Shown here: positions 1 to 8,116 of the stretch, piece after piece | Numbering within the stretch: position 1 is the first letter of the stretch | Layout: the number at the start of each line of letters is the position of its first letter | Source: Pseudomonadota bacterium | GTDB taxonomy: Bacteria > Pseudomonadota > Gammaproteobacteria > Steroidobacterales > Steroidobacteraceae | Reading direction: 5' to 3' | Length of the DNA: 64,000 bases | Assembly (NCBI GenBank): GCA_018241505.1 | Contig: JAFEDS010000025.1 | Coordinates: 124,001 to 188,000 of the forward strand | Translations under genes and position numbers: made by a program | The notes under the pieces: generated by a model | Seen by the model: only the letters and a program-made list of their open reading frames with translations | Databases searched by the model: none | Told to the model about the DNA's origin: nothing

Positions 1-480
1 CCGGATTGGCCGGGCGCCGCCGCGCACTTTCTCAAACAGGAGCGCATGACCGCGGTAGCCACGCCCAGGCTGGCCGCGCGCTGCCCGACACCCGCGGCTG
101 TGTTGAAACTACCGCTCCTGCAAATCACCTCGCGGGCGTTTTCATGGCGTGAGTGGCTCGATGCCAACAACCTGGCGGGCGCGGCGTTCACTCCCAGCCT
201 CCAGGTGGAGACTTTCGCCATGGGCATTGAAGCAGTCATCGCGGGACTGTGTGTTGGAATCCTGCCGACGTTGTTTGTGGAGAATGAGCTCGCCGCCGGC
301 ACCCTGGTTGCGATCGGGCCGCCGGTGGAAAGCCGCTCCGCCTACTACTTCGTCTACCCGCAGCACAAGGAGGAATACTACCCCTTGCGCCGCTTCGCCG
401 ACTGGCTGGCCAGTGAGATCACGCCGCCCGGGGATATGCGGCGTAACGCTGCACCATCGTCTCCAGCGGCGCCGGCTTGA
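1..480 (+). CDS. LysR-type transcriptional regulator, C-terminal part (5' end outside window)
   Basis: The frame is open from the first base, so only the last 159 codons are visible and the N-terminal winged HTH lies outside the window. The visible part fits the effector-binding domain of LysR regulators of the GcvA/AmpR type: [16 protein letters not shown] near the start, a middle stretch [20 protein letters not shown], then [17 protein letters not shown], which is the usual 'goes-to-second-lobe' end of the domain. Its 3' end overlaps the aldolase gene on the other strand by 62 bases, tail to tail. The target genes cannot be told from this fragment. The family call is firm; the subfamily is a guess. 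Confidence 0.85.
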   Translation, partial: PDWPGAAAHFLKQERMTAVATPRLAARCPTPAAVLKLPLLQITSRAFSWREWLDANNLAGAAFTPSLQVETFAMGIEAVIAGLCVGILPTLFVENELAAGTLVAIGPPVESRSAYYFVYPQHKEEYYPLRRFADWLASEITPPGDMRRNAAPSSPAAPA

Positions 481-1474
481 TTTTGCTCGCCTGCCCGGCC
501 GACCAGAAAGCAACAAAGCGGTCCTTGCAGATACCCCGCGCGGCCAGCGTCGCATCCTTGAACAACTTGCGAGGATCGAACTCGCCGCGGTCCTGCGCCA
601 ACAGACGGCGAATGGCCCCTGTCATGGCGATACGGATGTCAGTATCGATGTTGACTTTGCGCACACCGTTCCTGATGCCTTCCTGGATCTCTTCGACGGG
701 AACGCCGTAAGTCTCCTTCAGCTCACCGCCGTACTCGCGGATCGTTGCCAGCCACTCCTGCGGGACCGATGAAGACCCATGCATCACCAGGTGTGTGTTT
801 GGCACGGCCTGGTGGATTGCCTTGATACGATCGATTGCGAGCACTTCGCGGGTCGGCTTGCGCGAGAACTTGTAGGCTCCGTGCGAGGTGCCGATGGCGA
901 TCGCCAGCGCATCCACACCGGTCTTGTTGACGAAATCCACGCACTGCGCGGGATCGGTCAGCAACTGCTCGTGTGACAGTTTGCCCTCGGCGCCGGAACC
1001 ATCCTCCTCCCCGGCCATTCCCGACTCGAGAGAGCCCAGGCATCCCAGCTCGCCTTCCACCGACACCCCCACCGCGTGTGCGATTTCAACAACCTTCGCG
1101 GTGATGTCGACGTTGTATTCGTAGGTGGCGGGCGTCTTCATGTCCTCGCGCAAGGACCCGTCCATCATCACGCTGGTGAAACCGGAGCGGATGGAGGCCT
1201 GGCACACGGCAAGACTCGCGCCGTGGTCCTGGTGCAGGACTACCGGAATGTGCGGCCACGTTTCTACGGCCGCCTGGGTGATGTGGCGCAAAAATGCCTC
1301 GCCCGCGTATTTGCGGGCGCCCGCCGAAGCCTGCAGGATGACCGGGCTGTCGGTTTCGTCAGCCGCCTGCATGATGGCCTGCACCTGCTCCATGTTGTTT
1401 ATATTGAAGGCCGGCACACCGTAACGGTGCTCGGCGGCGTGATCGAGAAGCTGGCGCAAAGAGATCAGGGCCAT
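419..1474 (-). CDS. fba: Class II fructose-bisphosphate aldolase (CbbA/FbaA type)
   Basis: This 351-residue protein should catalyse the reversible aldol cleavage of fructose 1,6-bisphosphate to dihydroxyacetone phosphate and glyceraldehyde 3-phosphate in the cytoplasm. Zinc and substrate motifs of class II aldolases are visible: [51 protein letters not shown] and [10 protein letters not shown] chose the ATG that follows GGGGGA with a five-base spacer; ten extra upstream codons in frame have no such support. Length is typical of the CbbA branch. It lies 99 bases downstream of the halogenase-like gene on the same strand and could feed sugar carbon from the neighbouring locus into glycolysis, but no shared promoter is visible. 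Confidence 0.95.
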   Translation of the reverse strand: MALISLRQLLDHAAEHRYGVPAFNINNMEQVQAIMQAADETDSPVILQASAGARKYAGEAFLRHITQAAVETWPHIPVVLHQDHGASLAVCQASIRSGFTSVMMDGSLREDMKTPATYEYNVDITAKVVEIAHAVGVSVEGELGCLGSLESGMAGEEDGSGAEGKLSHEQLLTDPAQCVDFVNKTGVDALAIAIGTSHGAYKFSRKPTREVLAIDRIKAIHQAVPNTHLVMHGSSSVPQEWLATIREYGGELKETYGVPVEEIQEGIRNGVRKVNIDTDIRIAMTGAIRRLLAQDRGEFDPRKLFKDATLAARGICKDRFVAFWSAGQASKIKPAPLETMVQRYAAYPRAA

Positions 1475-1573
1475 CGCACATCCCCCAGTTGCTGTGGGGG
1501 ACATCGTCGGGGCAGGACAACGCCAGCGTCCAGTTAGTTATTCTTTGCACAGCCATAACCCCGGGCTTATGGC

Positions 1574-3094
1574 TCAGATCTTCTGCAGCCCGTACTTCCT
1601 TATCCGACCCAACAGGTCGCGATTCGTGGGCAGGGTTGCGCGCAGGCTCTCGCCCTGGCGCGCGGCCTCCGCCATTTTCTCGCGGGCCCGGGTCCGATCC
1701 GCTTCATTCAACAACCACGGCGTCGGCTCCGGCTCGAACCCCATGCCATACAACACGTACTGAAAGCTGGCGGCGGAGAACACTTCCTCCCGCTGAGTGA
1801 AGTCTTCGTGCCAGGGTGAATGCTGGCGCCAACAATCCGCTAGGGCCGATCCTTGCCGGTTGTCGACCCAGAATGGCTCCGTCCGCCTGCTCAGGACATA
1901 GTGTAACTCGAGAAATTCAACGATGCGCCGCCAGCGGTGCTGAAACACCTCGTTGAAAGTCCGCGCGGCCTGCGGCAGGCCGCTACGAAATCCCGGCAGC
2001 AGCTCGGCAATGGATTTCGCCGACAGCTCGATCATGACAATCGCCGACGCTTCGAGCGGCTCCAGGAAGCCGGCCGACAGGCCCACGGCCACGCAGTTAC
2101 CGACCCAGAGCTCGCGCCGATAGCCCGAGTTGATGTTGATGGCGCGAAAAGCCGGCTCCGCCCCCAGGTACGAACGCAACTCCGCCGCCGCGCTCTCTTC
2201 GGTGGCGTACGCGCTCGAGTACACGTAGCCAACACCGCGGCGAGACGTGAGACCGATGTCCCATATCCAGCCGGCGGAGCGGGCGGTCGACACGGTGACA
2301 GAGCCGATCGGCGCGTCTTCTGCCGGGTAGGGCACCTGGACCGCCAGCGCCTTGTCAACGAACAGCGAGTCCTTGCAGGAAACGAACGGTACGCCCAGAT
2401 GCTTTCCGATCAACAGCGCGGCAAAACCACTACAGTCAATGAACAGGTCGCCTGCCAACGGCGTCCCTGACCTGGTGCGCAACTCGCTGATGCCGCCGGC
2501 GCCGTCCGCGACGACTTCCACGATCTCACCGAGGATGTGGGTGACATTCAGCTTGTCGATGCAGTGCTTCTGCAGGAACGGCACAAACTTGCCGGCATCG
2601 AGATGATAGGCATAGTTCGCAAGGCCCGCGAACTCAGGCGTGGTGATTTGCTTCGGTGCCAGGGAGTGATCGCACAAGCGAGTCTGGAAGCACAGGCTTT
2701 GCGCAAAGCGCGTATGGCGCGGGCCCTCCAGCCAATAGGGCGCGAGATTGCGCTCAATGTAGTCAACCGGAAGCGTGAACGGATGGTAGTAGGCATCCGC
2801 ACTGCTTCCGTCCACCCAACCAACAAATTTCGAGCCCTGTTTGAACGATGCGTCGCACTCGCGCAGGAAATCGGTTTCCGATACGCCGATCTGTTTCAAC
2901 GTGGAGCGGATCGTGGGCCACGTGCCTTCTCCCACTCCAATGGGCGGTTGGGTCCGCGACTCAATCAGGGTGACCGATACCCCAGCGGGCCCGCGCTGCG
3001 GAAAGCGCGCCGCCAGCACGCCGGCGGTGATCCAACCGGCGGTGCCGCCACCAACAACCACTATCCTGCGGATCGGCTCAGCGGGCGGCACCAC
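1574..3094 (-). CDS. Tryptophan-halogenase-like flavin-dependent protein
   Basis: This 506-residue flavoprotein belongs to the flavin-dependent tryptophan halogenase superfamily. The FAD-binding GGGTAGW is at residues 15-21 and a lysine equivalent to the catalytic halogenase lysine lies in SFKQGSKF (about residue 85). The diagnostic WxWxIP motif appears as WIWDIG at 276-281, with glycine in place of proline. It starts 17 bases inside the end of the SapC gene and is surely co-translated with it. In Caulobacter- and Xanthomonas-type bacteria such genes accompany SapC, cupin-like proteins and large TonB receptors in sugar-uptake loci rather than halometabolite clusters. The true substrate is unknown, so 'halogenase' should be read as a family name only. 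Confidence 0.9.
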   Translation of the reverse strand: MVPPAEPIRRIVVVGGGTAGWITAGVLAARFPQRGPAGVSVTLIESRTQPPIGVGEGTWPTIRSTLKQIGVSETDFLRECDASFKQGSKFVGWVDGSSADAYYHPFTLPVDYIERNLAPYWLEGPRHTRFAQSLCFQTRLCDHSLAPKQITTPEFAGLANYAYHLDAGKFVPFLQKHCIDKLNVTHILGEIVEVVADGAGGISELRTRSGTPLAGDLFIDCSGFAALLIGKHLGVPFVSCKDSLFVDKALAVQVPYPAEDAPIGSVTVSTARSAGWIWDIGLTSRRGVGYVYSSAYATEESAAAELRSYLGAEPAFRAININSGYRRELWVGNCVAVGLSAGFLEPLEASAIVMIELSAKSIAELLPGFRSGLPQAARTFNEVFQHRWRRIVEFLELHYVLSRRTEPFWVDNRQGSALADCWRQHSPWHEDFTQREEVFSAASFQYVLYGMGFEPEPTPWLLNEADRTRAREKMAEAARQGESLRATLPTNRDLLGRIRKYGLQKI

Positions 3095-3806
3095 TGATCA
3101 ACCGGTTCTTGCGGGCCACGAGTCCGGACACGTGCGACAGCGAGGCCATCTGGAAATACATCCATTCCAGGTATTTGCGGTCTCGCATCCCCATGAGCTG
3201 CGCGGCGGTCAGCTTGTCGAGGGCGGTCGTGGAGATCCAATACAGGCCCTGCAGCGTTTTCTCCGATCGATCCACAAACTCAATTTTGATCTGCACGACT
3301 TCGAGCAGATTGAGCTCGGCCAGCCGGGCGGTGAATGCATAGGCCTCTGTCGAGCCGCTCACCAGCGCCTGCACCATCGAGGCCCGTTCCTCGAGAAACT
3401 TCGTGGCCTTGCCGTCGTCCGAGAACAGCCGCTCGCCGCTGTCGGGCTGAATCTGCGCGCTGTCCAGGTCGATGGCCAGGTCGAGCGAGGGCGCGACTCC
3501 CGGCTCATCCGGCCGGCGCAGCAGCGAAAACGGATTGCGCAGAATCTGCAGCGGCACGTAGTCAACATCCCAGCGATCCTGGCTGAAGAACAGGTTTTCG
3601 TTCTGCTCAAAGCCCAGCAGCGCCACCGGCTCGAAGCGGCCGGACTCCTGGCTCTTGAGAAAGAAGATGGGATAGTGAGCGAGCAGCCGCGGAAATTCGC
3701 GGGGAATCACGCTCACGGCATTCACTTGCGCGCTCTCGCGCGTGGGCTGGGGGGACACCCGCAAATTCAGGTGGGCCTGGCTGTTGACTACGGTCAGATT
3801 GGTCAT
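3078..3806 (-). CDS. SapC family protein
   Basis: This 242-residue protein matches the SapC family named after a Campylobacter S-layer-associated gene; its biochemical role is not known. Family features seen are a start of the form VVNSQAHLNLRV, IPREFPRLLAHYPIFFLKS, a central FSQDRWDVDYVPLQILRNPF and a C-terminal MRDRKYLEWMYFQMASLSHV. No signal peptide or membrane segment is evident, so it is probably cytoplasmic. It is the first gene of a two-gene unit with the halogenase-like gene, which starts before SapC ends. It diverges from the cupin-like gene across only 42 bases. In related bacteria SapC, halogenase-like and cupin-like genes recur together next to TonB receptors. Confidence 0.88.
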   Translation of the reverse strand: MTNLTVVNSQAHLNLRVSPQPTRESAQVNAVSVIPREFPRLLAHYPIFFLKSQESGRFEPVALLGFEQNENLFFSQDRWDVDYVPLQILRNPFSLLRRPDEPGVAPSLDLAIDLDSAQIQPDSGERLFSDDGKATKFLEERASMVQALVSGSTEAYAFTARLAELNLLEVVQIKIEFVDRSEKTLQGLYWISTTALDKLTAAQLMGMRDRKYLEWMYFQMASLSHVSGLVARKNRLISGAAR

Positions 3807-3815
3807 GGTGCGCCC

Positions 3816-3821
3816 ATTATA
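3816..3821 (-). promoter_or_regulatory. Candidate -10 box for the SapC-halogenase unit
   Basis: On the minus strand a perfect TATAAT ends nine bases before the SapC ATG. No good -35 hexamer is seen 16-18 bases upstream. A start site at the usual distance would leave a leader of only zero to three bases, and no Shine-Dalgarno precedes the ATG, so the message may be leaderless. Confidence 0.45.
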
Positions 3822-3848
3822 ACGCCCGCCACGAGGTACACTACCTTC

Positions 3849-4871
3849 ATGGTTGCGCAGCTAAAGACGGCCGAAGAGTGGCGCGAAGTCGATCGCAAGC
3901 TGTTCGAGTCCACGATCCGCCCGCGCGGCCGCCCCGCGGTGCTGCGGGGACTCGTGCAGAGCTGGCCGGCAGCTCAGGCGGGGCGCAACTCACCCGCGGC
4001 ACTGATCGAGTACCTGCGAACCTTCTACGCCGGCCAGCCCGCACCGCTGTTTGAGGGGCCGCCGGAAATCCACGGCCGATTTTTCTATAACGCGACCCTG
4101 GACGGCTTCAATTTCGAGTCGCGGCGCGCGCCGCTCACCGAGCTGTTTGATCGGCTGCTGCGCGAATCGGCCAACGCGCACGCGCCGGCGCTGTACGCCG
4201 GCTCGGTGTCGCTGCCGATCTACTTTCCAGGCTTCGGGACTGCCAACCGCCTGCCTGGACTGATTGGCGTCGAGTCGGTGCTCGAGTCCATCTGGATCGG
4301 CAACCGTACCTGTATTGCGGCGCATTTCGACAATACCGAGAACATCGCCTGTGTCGTGGCCGGCACGCGCCGCTTCACCCTGTTCCCGCCCGATCAGATC
4401 GGCAACCTCTACGTCGGACCGCTCGATCTGACTCCCGCGGGCCAGCCTGTCAGTCTGGTAGACATTCGTAATCCCGACCTTGCGCAATTCCCACGGTTTG
4501 CTGCAGCACTCGAGGTCGCGGAAGTCGCGCAGCTCGGTCCCGGCGATGCGGTGTATGTTCCCGCCTTGTGGTGGCATCACGTCGAGGCCTTCGATGCGTT
4601 CAATGTGCTGGTCAATTACTGGTGGCGGGAAGCTCCGGAATTCTTCGACTCACCCTCCATGAGCCTGCTGCATTGCCTGCTGACCATCAAAAGCCTGCCG
4701 CCCGAGCAGCGCGCGCGCTGGAAAGCGGTGTTCGATTACCTGATTTTTCAGACCGACGCACCGGCGCTGGCACACCTGCCGCCGCAGGTCCGCGGCCTGT
4801 TCGGCGACTTGACGGAGCCCAAGGCGGAGCGCATCCGTGCGCTGTTGATCAAGAGCCTTGCCCGCCGCTAG
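3849..4871 (+). CDS. Cupin-like (JmjC-type, cupin_8) oxygenase
   Basis: The 340-residue product fits the cupin_8/JmjC-like Fe(II)- and 2-oxoglutarate-dependent oxygenase family. The iron ligands are visible as HFD in IAAHFDNTENIACVVAG and the distal histidine in WWHHVEAFDAFNVLVNYWW; RRFTLFPP between them is typical of the family. The start is the ATG after GAGG (11-base spacing); the frame stays open far upstream, but that part is antisense to SapC and the halogenase. The substrate is not known; hydroxylation of a protein side chain or small molecule is the family norm. It diverges from SapC and converges on the TonB receptor gene with a four-base overlap, placing it inside the sugar-uptake locus. 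Confidence 0.87.
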   Translation: MVAQLKTAEEWREVDRKLFESTIRPRGRPAVLRGLVQSWPAAQAGRNSPAALIEYLRTFYAGQPAPLFEGPPEIHGRFFYNATLDGFNFESRRAPLTELFDRLLRESANAHAPALYAGSVSLPIYFPGFGTANRLPGLIGVESVLESIWIGNRTCIAAHFDNTENIACVVAGTRRFTLFPPDQIGNLYVGPLDLTPAGQPVSLVDIRNPDLAQFPRFAAALEVAEVAQLGPGDAVYVPALWWHHVEAFDAFNVLVNYWWREAPEFFDSPSMSLLHCLLTIKSLPPEQRARWKAVFDYLIFQTDAPALAHLPPQVRGLFGDLTEPKAERIRALLIKSLARR

Positions 4872-7831
4872 AGCGCCATTCTGACACCCACCTGGTATCG
4901 GGCAAATCCTTCCGAAGCCGAGTAGAACTGCTCGCTGTAACGACCATACTGCAGCAGGTTGGCACCTGTCAGGTTGATGGCATCGAAGAACACCGACACG
5001 TGCCGGTTGATGTCGTAGCTCGCGCTCATGTCCAACTGGCCGTAGGCCTTTGTGTAGATGGGCTCGTTCGACTGGTCCGTCTGTGACAACGCCGACAGGA
5101 AGTCACTGCGATGACTCCAGGCCACGCGCGCCTGGAAGCCCCATTTCTCGAAGAATCCCACCACGTTGTAGGACTTGCTCAATCCCGGCAACGCGAATTG
5201 CGAGCCAATGACCAGCGGATTCCACTGCGCGCCACCCTGTGGCAGCGAGTAGTTCGCCTGAATGCCGAAGCCGGTGTCGCCGAACACATGCTGCACCGAG
5301 AACTCCCAGCCATGGATCTGGGTGCGGTTGGCGTTCGTGGGCTTGGTGATATCCCAGGTGACCAGCGGATCCCCGGGCTGGCCGGTGAAAGTCAACTGGC
5401 CCGGATTGTCCGCCAGCATCTGCGCAAAAATGGCCTGCGCACTGAGCGGTTGGCCCGCCGCGGTCAGCTCCTGTTGCGCCCTGGTTGCCAGCGCACCCAC
5501 ATTCGGATCGGTGATGCCAAACAGCGGACCCTGGGTCGTGGTCTGCGTCAGGAAGTTGGTCACCTGCTTGGTGAACCAGTTGACGGCCAGGTAGCTGTCG
5601 TGAGCGTAGTACCATTCGGCCGCAAGATCGAAGTTGTTCGACTCGTATGGCAACAATCCCGGGTTGCCCGCCGTGGCCGTCCGTGAACCGGGTTTCGGCG
5701 TGGAGGTCACCGACGTGGTGCCAATCATGGAGTTGAGATCCGAGCGCGCGATGGTCTTGCTGTAGGAAGCACGCAGCAACAGATCCGGGCGGACCTGCAG
5801 GCTCGTGTCGAGGCTCGGCAGGAACTCGCTATAGGCTGCATGCACGTCACTGTAGGTCGGGTTGTTCGCGTAGTTCGTAAAGAACTCGGTCGGATTCGCC
5901 CAGGTGATGGAGGTCGGCACTTTCTGCAGGCTCGCGGCGGTGACGTCGCTCTTCTCGTAACGCAGTCCGGCGAGAGCCCTGAAGCGCATGCCGTCGAAGT
6001 CGGTATCGAAGTCCATTTGCGCGAACGGCGCCGGCGTGACCTCGCGAATGTGATCGTCGTTGTTGGGAGTCTTGTTTTGCGCGAAGGTGTACGGTGGGAA
6101 GTTGCCGTCGGTTGGCAAACCGCCCGGCTGCGTCACCCGAATCGCATCCGCAAGACTGTAAGTGAAGAAATAGGGGACCGCGATGCCGCAACTGCCGCCC
6201 GAAATGCCCTTCAGGATCGTGCAACTCGAGACCTTGGTGAACACATTCGCAGGGAAGATCGCATTGTTGACGTACGCCGGGTTGTAGTAACCCCAGGCGA
6301 AGTTACCGCTGTTGAAGGCTTTGGCATCCGTGGTCATGCGCTTGACGTCGACGCCGACCTTGATGCTCTTCAGGCCACTGTCCGAGCTGTTCTTGAAAGT
6401 CACATCGAGACGGCCCTCATCGATCACGTTGCGGAACTGGTTGTTGTTCGCCTGGCCGAACAACGGTGTGATGGTGCTCGTGTCGAGGTTGTTCAGATTG
6501 TGCGGATCCTGGTACGTCCACGAGGTTGTCGGGATCGTGGTGTTGCCCAGATGGAAGAACTTGTTGAGGGCGATCCCCGGGTTCTGGCCGACGATGCCGA
6601 AATTGTTGTTGCCGAAAGCACCGCCGCCGGAATCCGCCGTCGAATGGTGCGCATCGAAGCCGACGGCGACATGGTCAGTGGGATTCCACTGCACATTGAA
6701 GCCGACGGAGCCGTTCTGGTTGATGAACTGGTCGGAGGCGGAAAAGTACGACAGGTCGCTGCCTGTATCCACGAGGTCGGTCACCGTGCCGTGCGAGTTG
6801 ATGGTGGCGCTCGTCGGGTTGGTGCCGTAGTCGAACCAGGCACCGAAGGTGTGCCGGTCGATGTTGTCGCGATAGAACGAATAGGTGTAGTCCGCTGTGG
6901 CGACCAGTGAATCGAATGGCTTGAACTGCAGGACCGCCTGGCCGTTGACGCGCGTACGGTCGTGATCGGCAACGCCCCACCCTTCATTGCGCGGCGCCCA
7001 GTTGTGTCCATCCGGGTTCGTATTGGAGCTCGTCACGCGCGGATCCCCTACCGCGAACTGGTCCTGCAGCCAACCGTCGATGTTGGCCAGCTCTTCACGG
7101 CTGTGGCGCTTCGAGTACGAGCCATTGACGAGCACACCGATGTGGTCGTCGAGGAAGGTATCGCTGAACAGGCCGGAGAACTCCGGCGTGTACTTGCTCT
7201 TGACCTGGGCCGAGGTGTCATCGTTGGCCTTGGCCGAAAAAGTGGCCTTCATGCCGTTGTAGTCAAACGGCCGGGCAGTCGAGATGTTGATGGTGGAACC
7301 AACGCCACCGCTGGCGATATCCGCGCGGCCCGTCTTGTAGACGGTGATGCCGGCAATGCCGTCGGCAGCCAGGTTCTCGAAATCGAAAGAACGGGTGGCG
7401 TTCTGGCCCGGCACGACGCTGGCGGGCATGGAGCGGCCGTTCAGGGTCACCATGTTGAACTCGGGACCGAAGCCGCGCACCGTGACACGCGAGCCTTCAT
7501 TGTTCATGCGGTCGATGGTGACGCCGGGAATGCGCTGCACGGCTTCCGCAAGGTTGGTGTCGGGAAACTTGCCGATGTCCTCGGAGGTGATGGCATCCAC
7601 CACACCGGCCGAATCGCGTTTGATTGTCTCGGAGGTAACCAGTGACTGACGCAGGCCGGTCACGACCACTTCTTCAACATTGTCAGTGGCGCCCGGGGCG
7701 GCGGCCGGTTCGGCCGCCAGCGCGGCGCCGGAGCAACACATCGCAACGGCCACCGCCAGCGGCTTCATCTGCAGCGGCGACAACGGCAACTGCGGCAGCC
7801 GTGACGCACGCGCACGCTTGGACTTCTTCAA
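4868..7831 (-). CDS. TonB-dependent receptor, Xanthomonas-Caulobacter type (TIGR01782-like)
   Basis: This roughly 987-residue outer-membrane receptor should import an oligosaccharide, energised by TonB. After an N-terminal signal region (MKPLAVAVAMCCSGAALA), it shows the TonB-box-like EEVVVTGLRQSL, the plug (ITSEDIGKFPDTNLAEAVQRIPGV, VTVRGFGPEFNMVTLNGRSMP) and a long beta-barrel ending in an aromatic-rich strand. I chose a TTG start because it follows AGGGGG at a good distance; the next in-frame ATG is 21 codons downstream at 7768. Upstream lies a LacI-type operator identical to the one before the divergent sugar porter, so both are probably controlled by the LacI regulator of this locus. A plant-derived beta-glucoside is the likely ligand, inferred from the GH1 enzyme. 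Confidence 0.93.
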   Translation of the reverse strand: MKKSKRARASRLPQLPLSPLQMKPLAVAVAMCCSGAALAAEPAAAPGATDNVEEVVVTGLRQSLVTSETIKRDSAGVVDAITSEDIGKFPDTNLAEAVQRIPGVTIDRMNNEGSRVTVRGFGPEFNMVTLNGRSMPASVVPGQNATRSFDFENLAADGIAGITVYKTGRADIASGGVGSTINISTARPFDYNGMKATFSAKANDDTSAQVKSKYTPEFSGLFSDTFLDDHIGVLVNGSYSKRHSREELANIDGWLQDQFAVGDPRVTSSNTNPDGHNWAPRNEGWGVADHDRTRVNGQAVLQFKPFDSLVATADYTYSFYRDNIDRHTFGAWFDYGTNPTSATINSHGTVTDLVDTGSDLSYFSASDQFINQNGSVGFNVQWNPTDHVAVGFDAHHSTADSGGGAFGNNNFGIVGQNPGIALNKFFHLGNTTIPTTSWTYQDPHNLNNLDTSTITPLFGQANNNQFRNVIDEGRLDVTFKNSSDSGLKSIKVGVDVKRMTTDAKAFNSGNFAWGYYNPAYVNNAIFPANVFTKVSSCTILKGISGGSCGIAVPYFFTYSLADAIRVTQPGGLPTDGNFPPYTFAQNKTPNNDDHIREVTPAPFAQMDFDTDFDGMRFRALAGLRYEKSDVTAASLQKVPTSITWANPTEFFTNYANNPTYSDVHAAYSEFLPSLDTSLQVRPDLLLRASYSKTIARSDLNSMIGTTSVTSTPKPGSRTATAGNPGLLPYESNNFDLAAEWYYAHDSYLAVNWFTKQVTNFLTQTTTQGPLFGITDPNVGALATRAQQELTAAGQPLSAQAIFAQMLADNPGQLTFTGQPGDPLVTWDITKPTNANRTQIHGWEFSVQHVFGDTGFGIQANYSLPQGGAQWNPLVIGSQFALPGLSKSYNVVGFFEKWGFQARVAWSHRSDFLSALSQTDQSNEPIYTKAYGQLDMSASYDINRHVSVFFDAINLTGANLLQYGRYSEQFYSASEGFARYQVGVRMAL

Positions 7832-7913
7832 GATAACCCCCTGTCTCGCACAGTAATTTCGCGAAACTCGTTGTTGTGCCGCGGCCGCGAGCCGCCTCTC
7901 TGCGAGCGGTTTC

Positions 7914-7927
7914 TGAAACCGGTTGCA
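7914..7927. promoter_or_regulatory. LacI-family operator, receptor side
   Basis: TGAAACCGGTTGCA is a near-perfect palindrome of the LacI/GalR type with the central CpG. It lies 83 bases upstream of the receptor start and recurs identically, with the same three flanking bases TTC, before the sugar porter. The regulator is most likely the LacI protein encoded two genes away. Confidence 0.8.
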
Positions 7928-8047
7928 GGACGAAATATGCAACCACCCGTTTCCAAATACAAGAGCCCCGGTGGCTGCCACAGCGCGATTTGCCCATTTC
8001 CCGGCAGCGCGCTCTTGACTTCAGGGGCCGCTCGCCAGAGCATGTTC

Positions 8048-8061
8048 TGAAACCGGTTGCA
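8048..8061. promoter_or_regulatory. LacI-family operator, porter side
   Basis: This is the second exact copy of TGAAACCGGTTGCA, 134 bases from the first and 56 bases upstream of the porter start. A TTGACT hexamer at 8015-8020 could be part of a plus-strand promoter overlapped by the operator, though no clear -10 is seen. The pair could allow looping across the divergent promoter region. Confidence 0.8.
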
Positions 8062-8116
8062 CCGAAGCGGGGCCCAGATCCCGCCGGCGCTGTTGCGACC
8101 GGTGCAAGGGGGCCAG

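Noticed and set aside
1574-3094. Reading the tryptophan-halogenase-like gene as part of a halogenated natural-product cluster
   Set aside because: No NRPS, PKS, RiPP or partner flavin-reductase gene is adjacent, and SapC, cupin-like and TonB receptor neighbours fit the nutrient-uptake context.
2841-3848. Upstream extension of the cupin-like gene giving a 676-residue protein
   Set aside because: The extra part is antisense to SapC and the halogenase-like gene and shows no domain; the ATG at 3849 gives the family length.
5840-6910. Long plus-strand frame of 356 codons inside the large TonB receptor
   Set aside because: It is antisense to a complete receptor, has no recognisable domain, and long antisense frames are common at this GC content.
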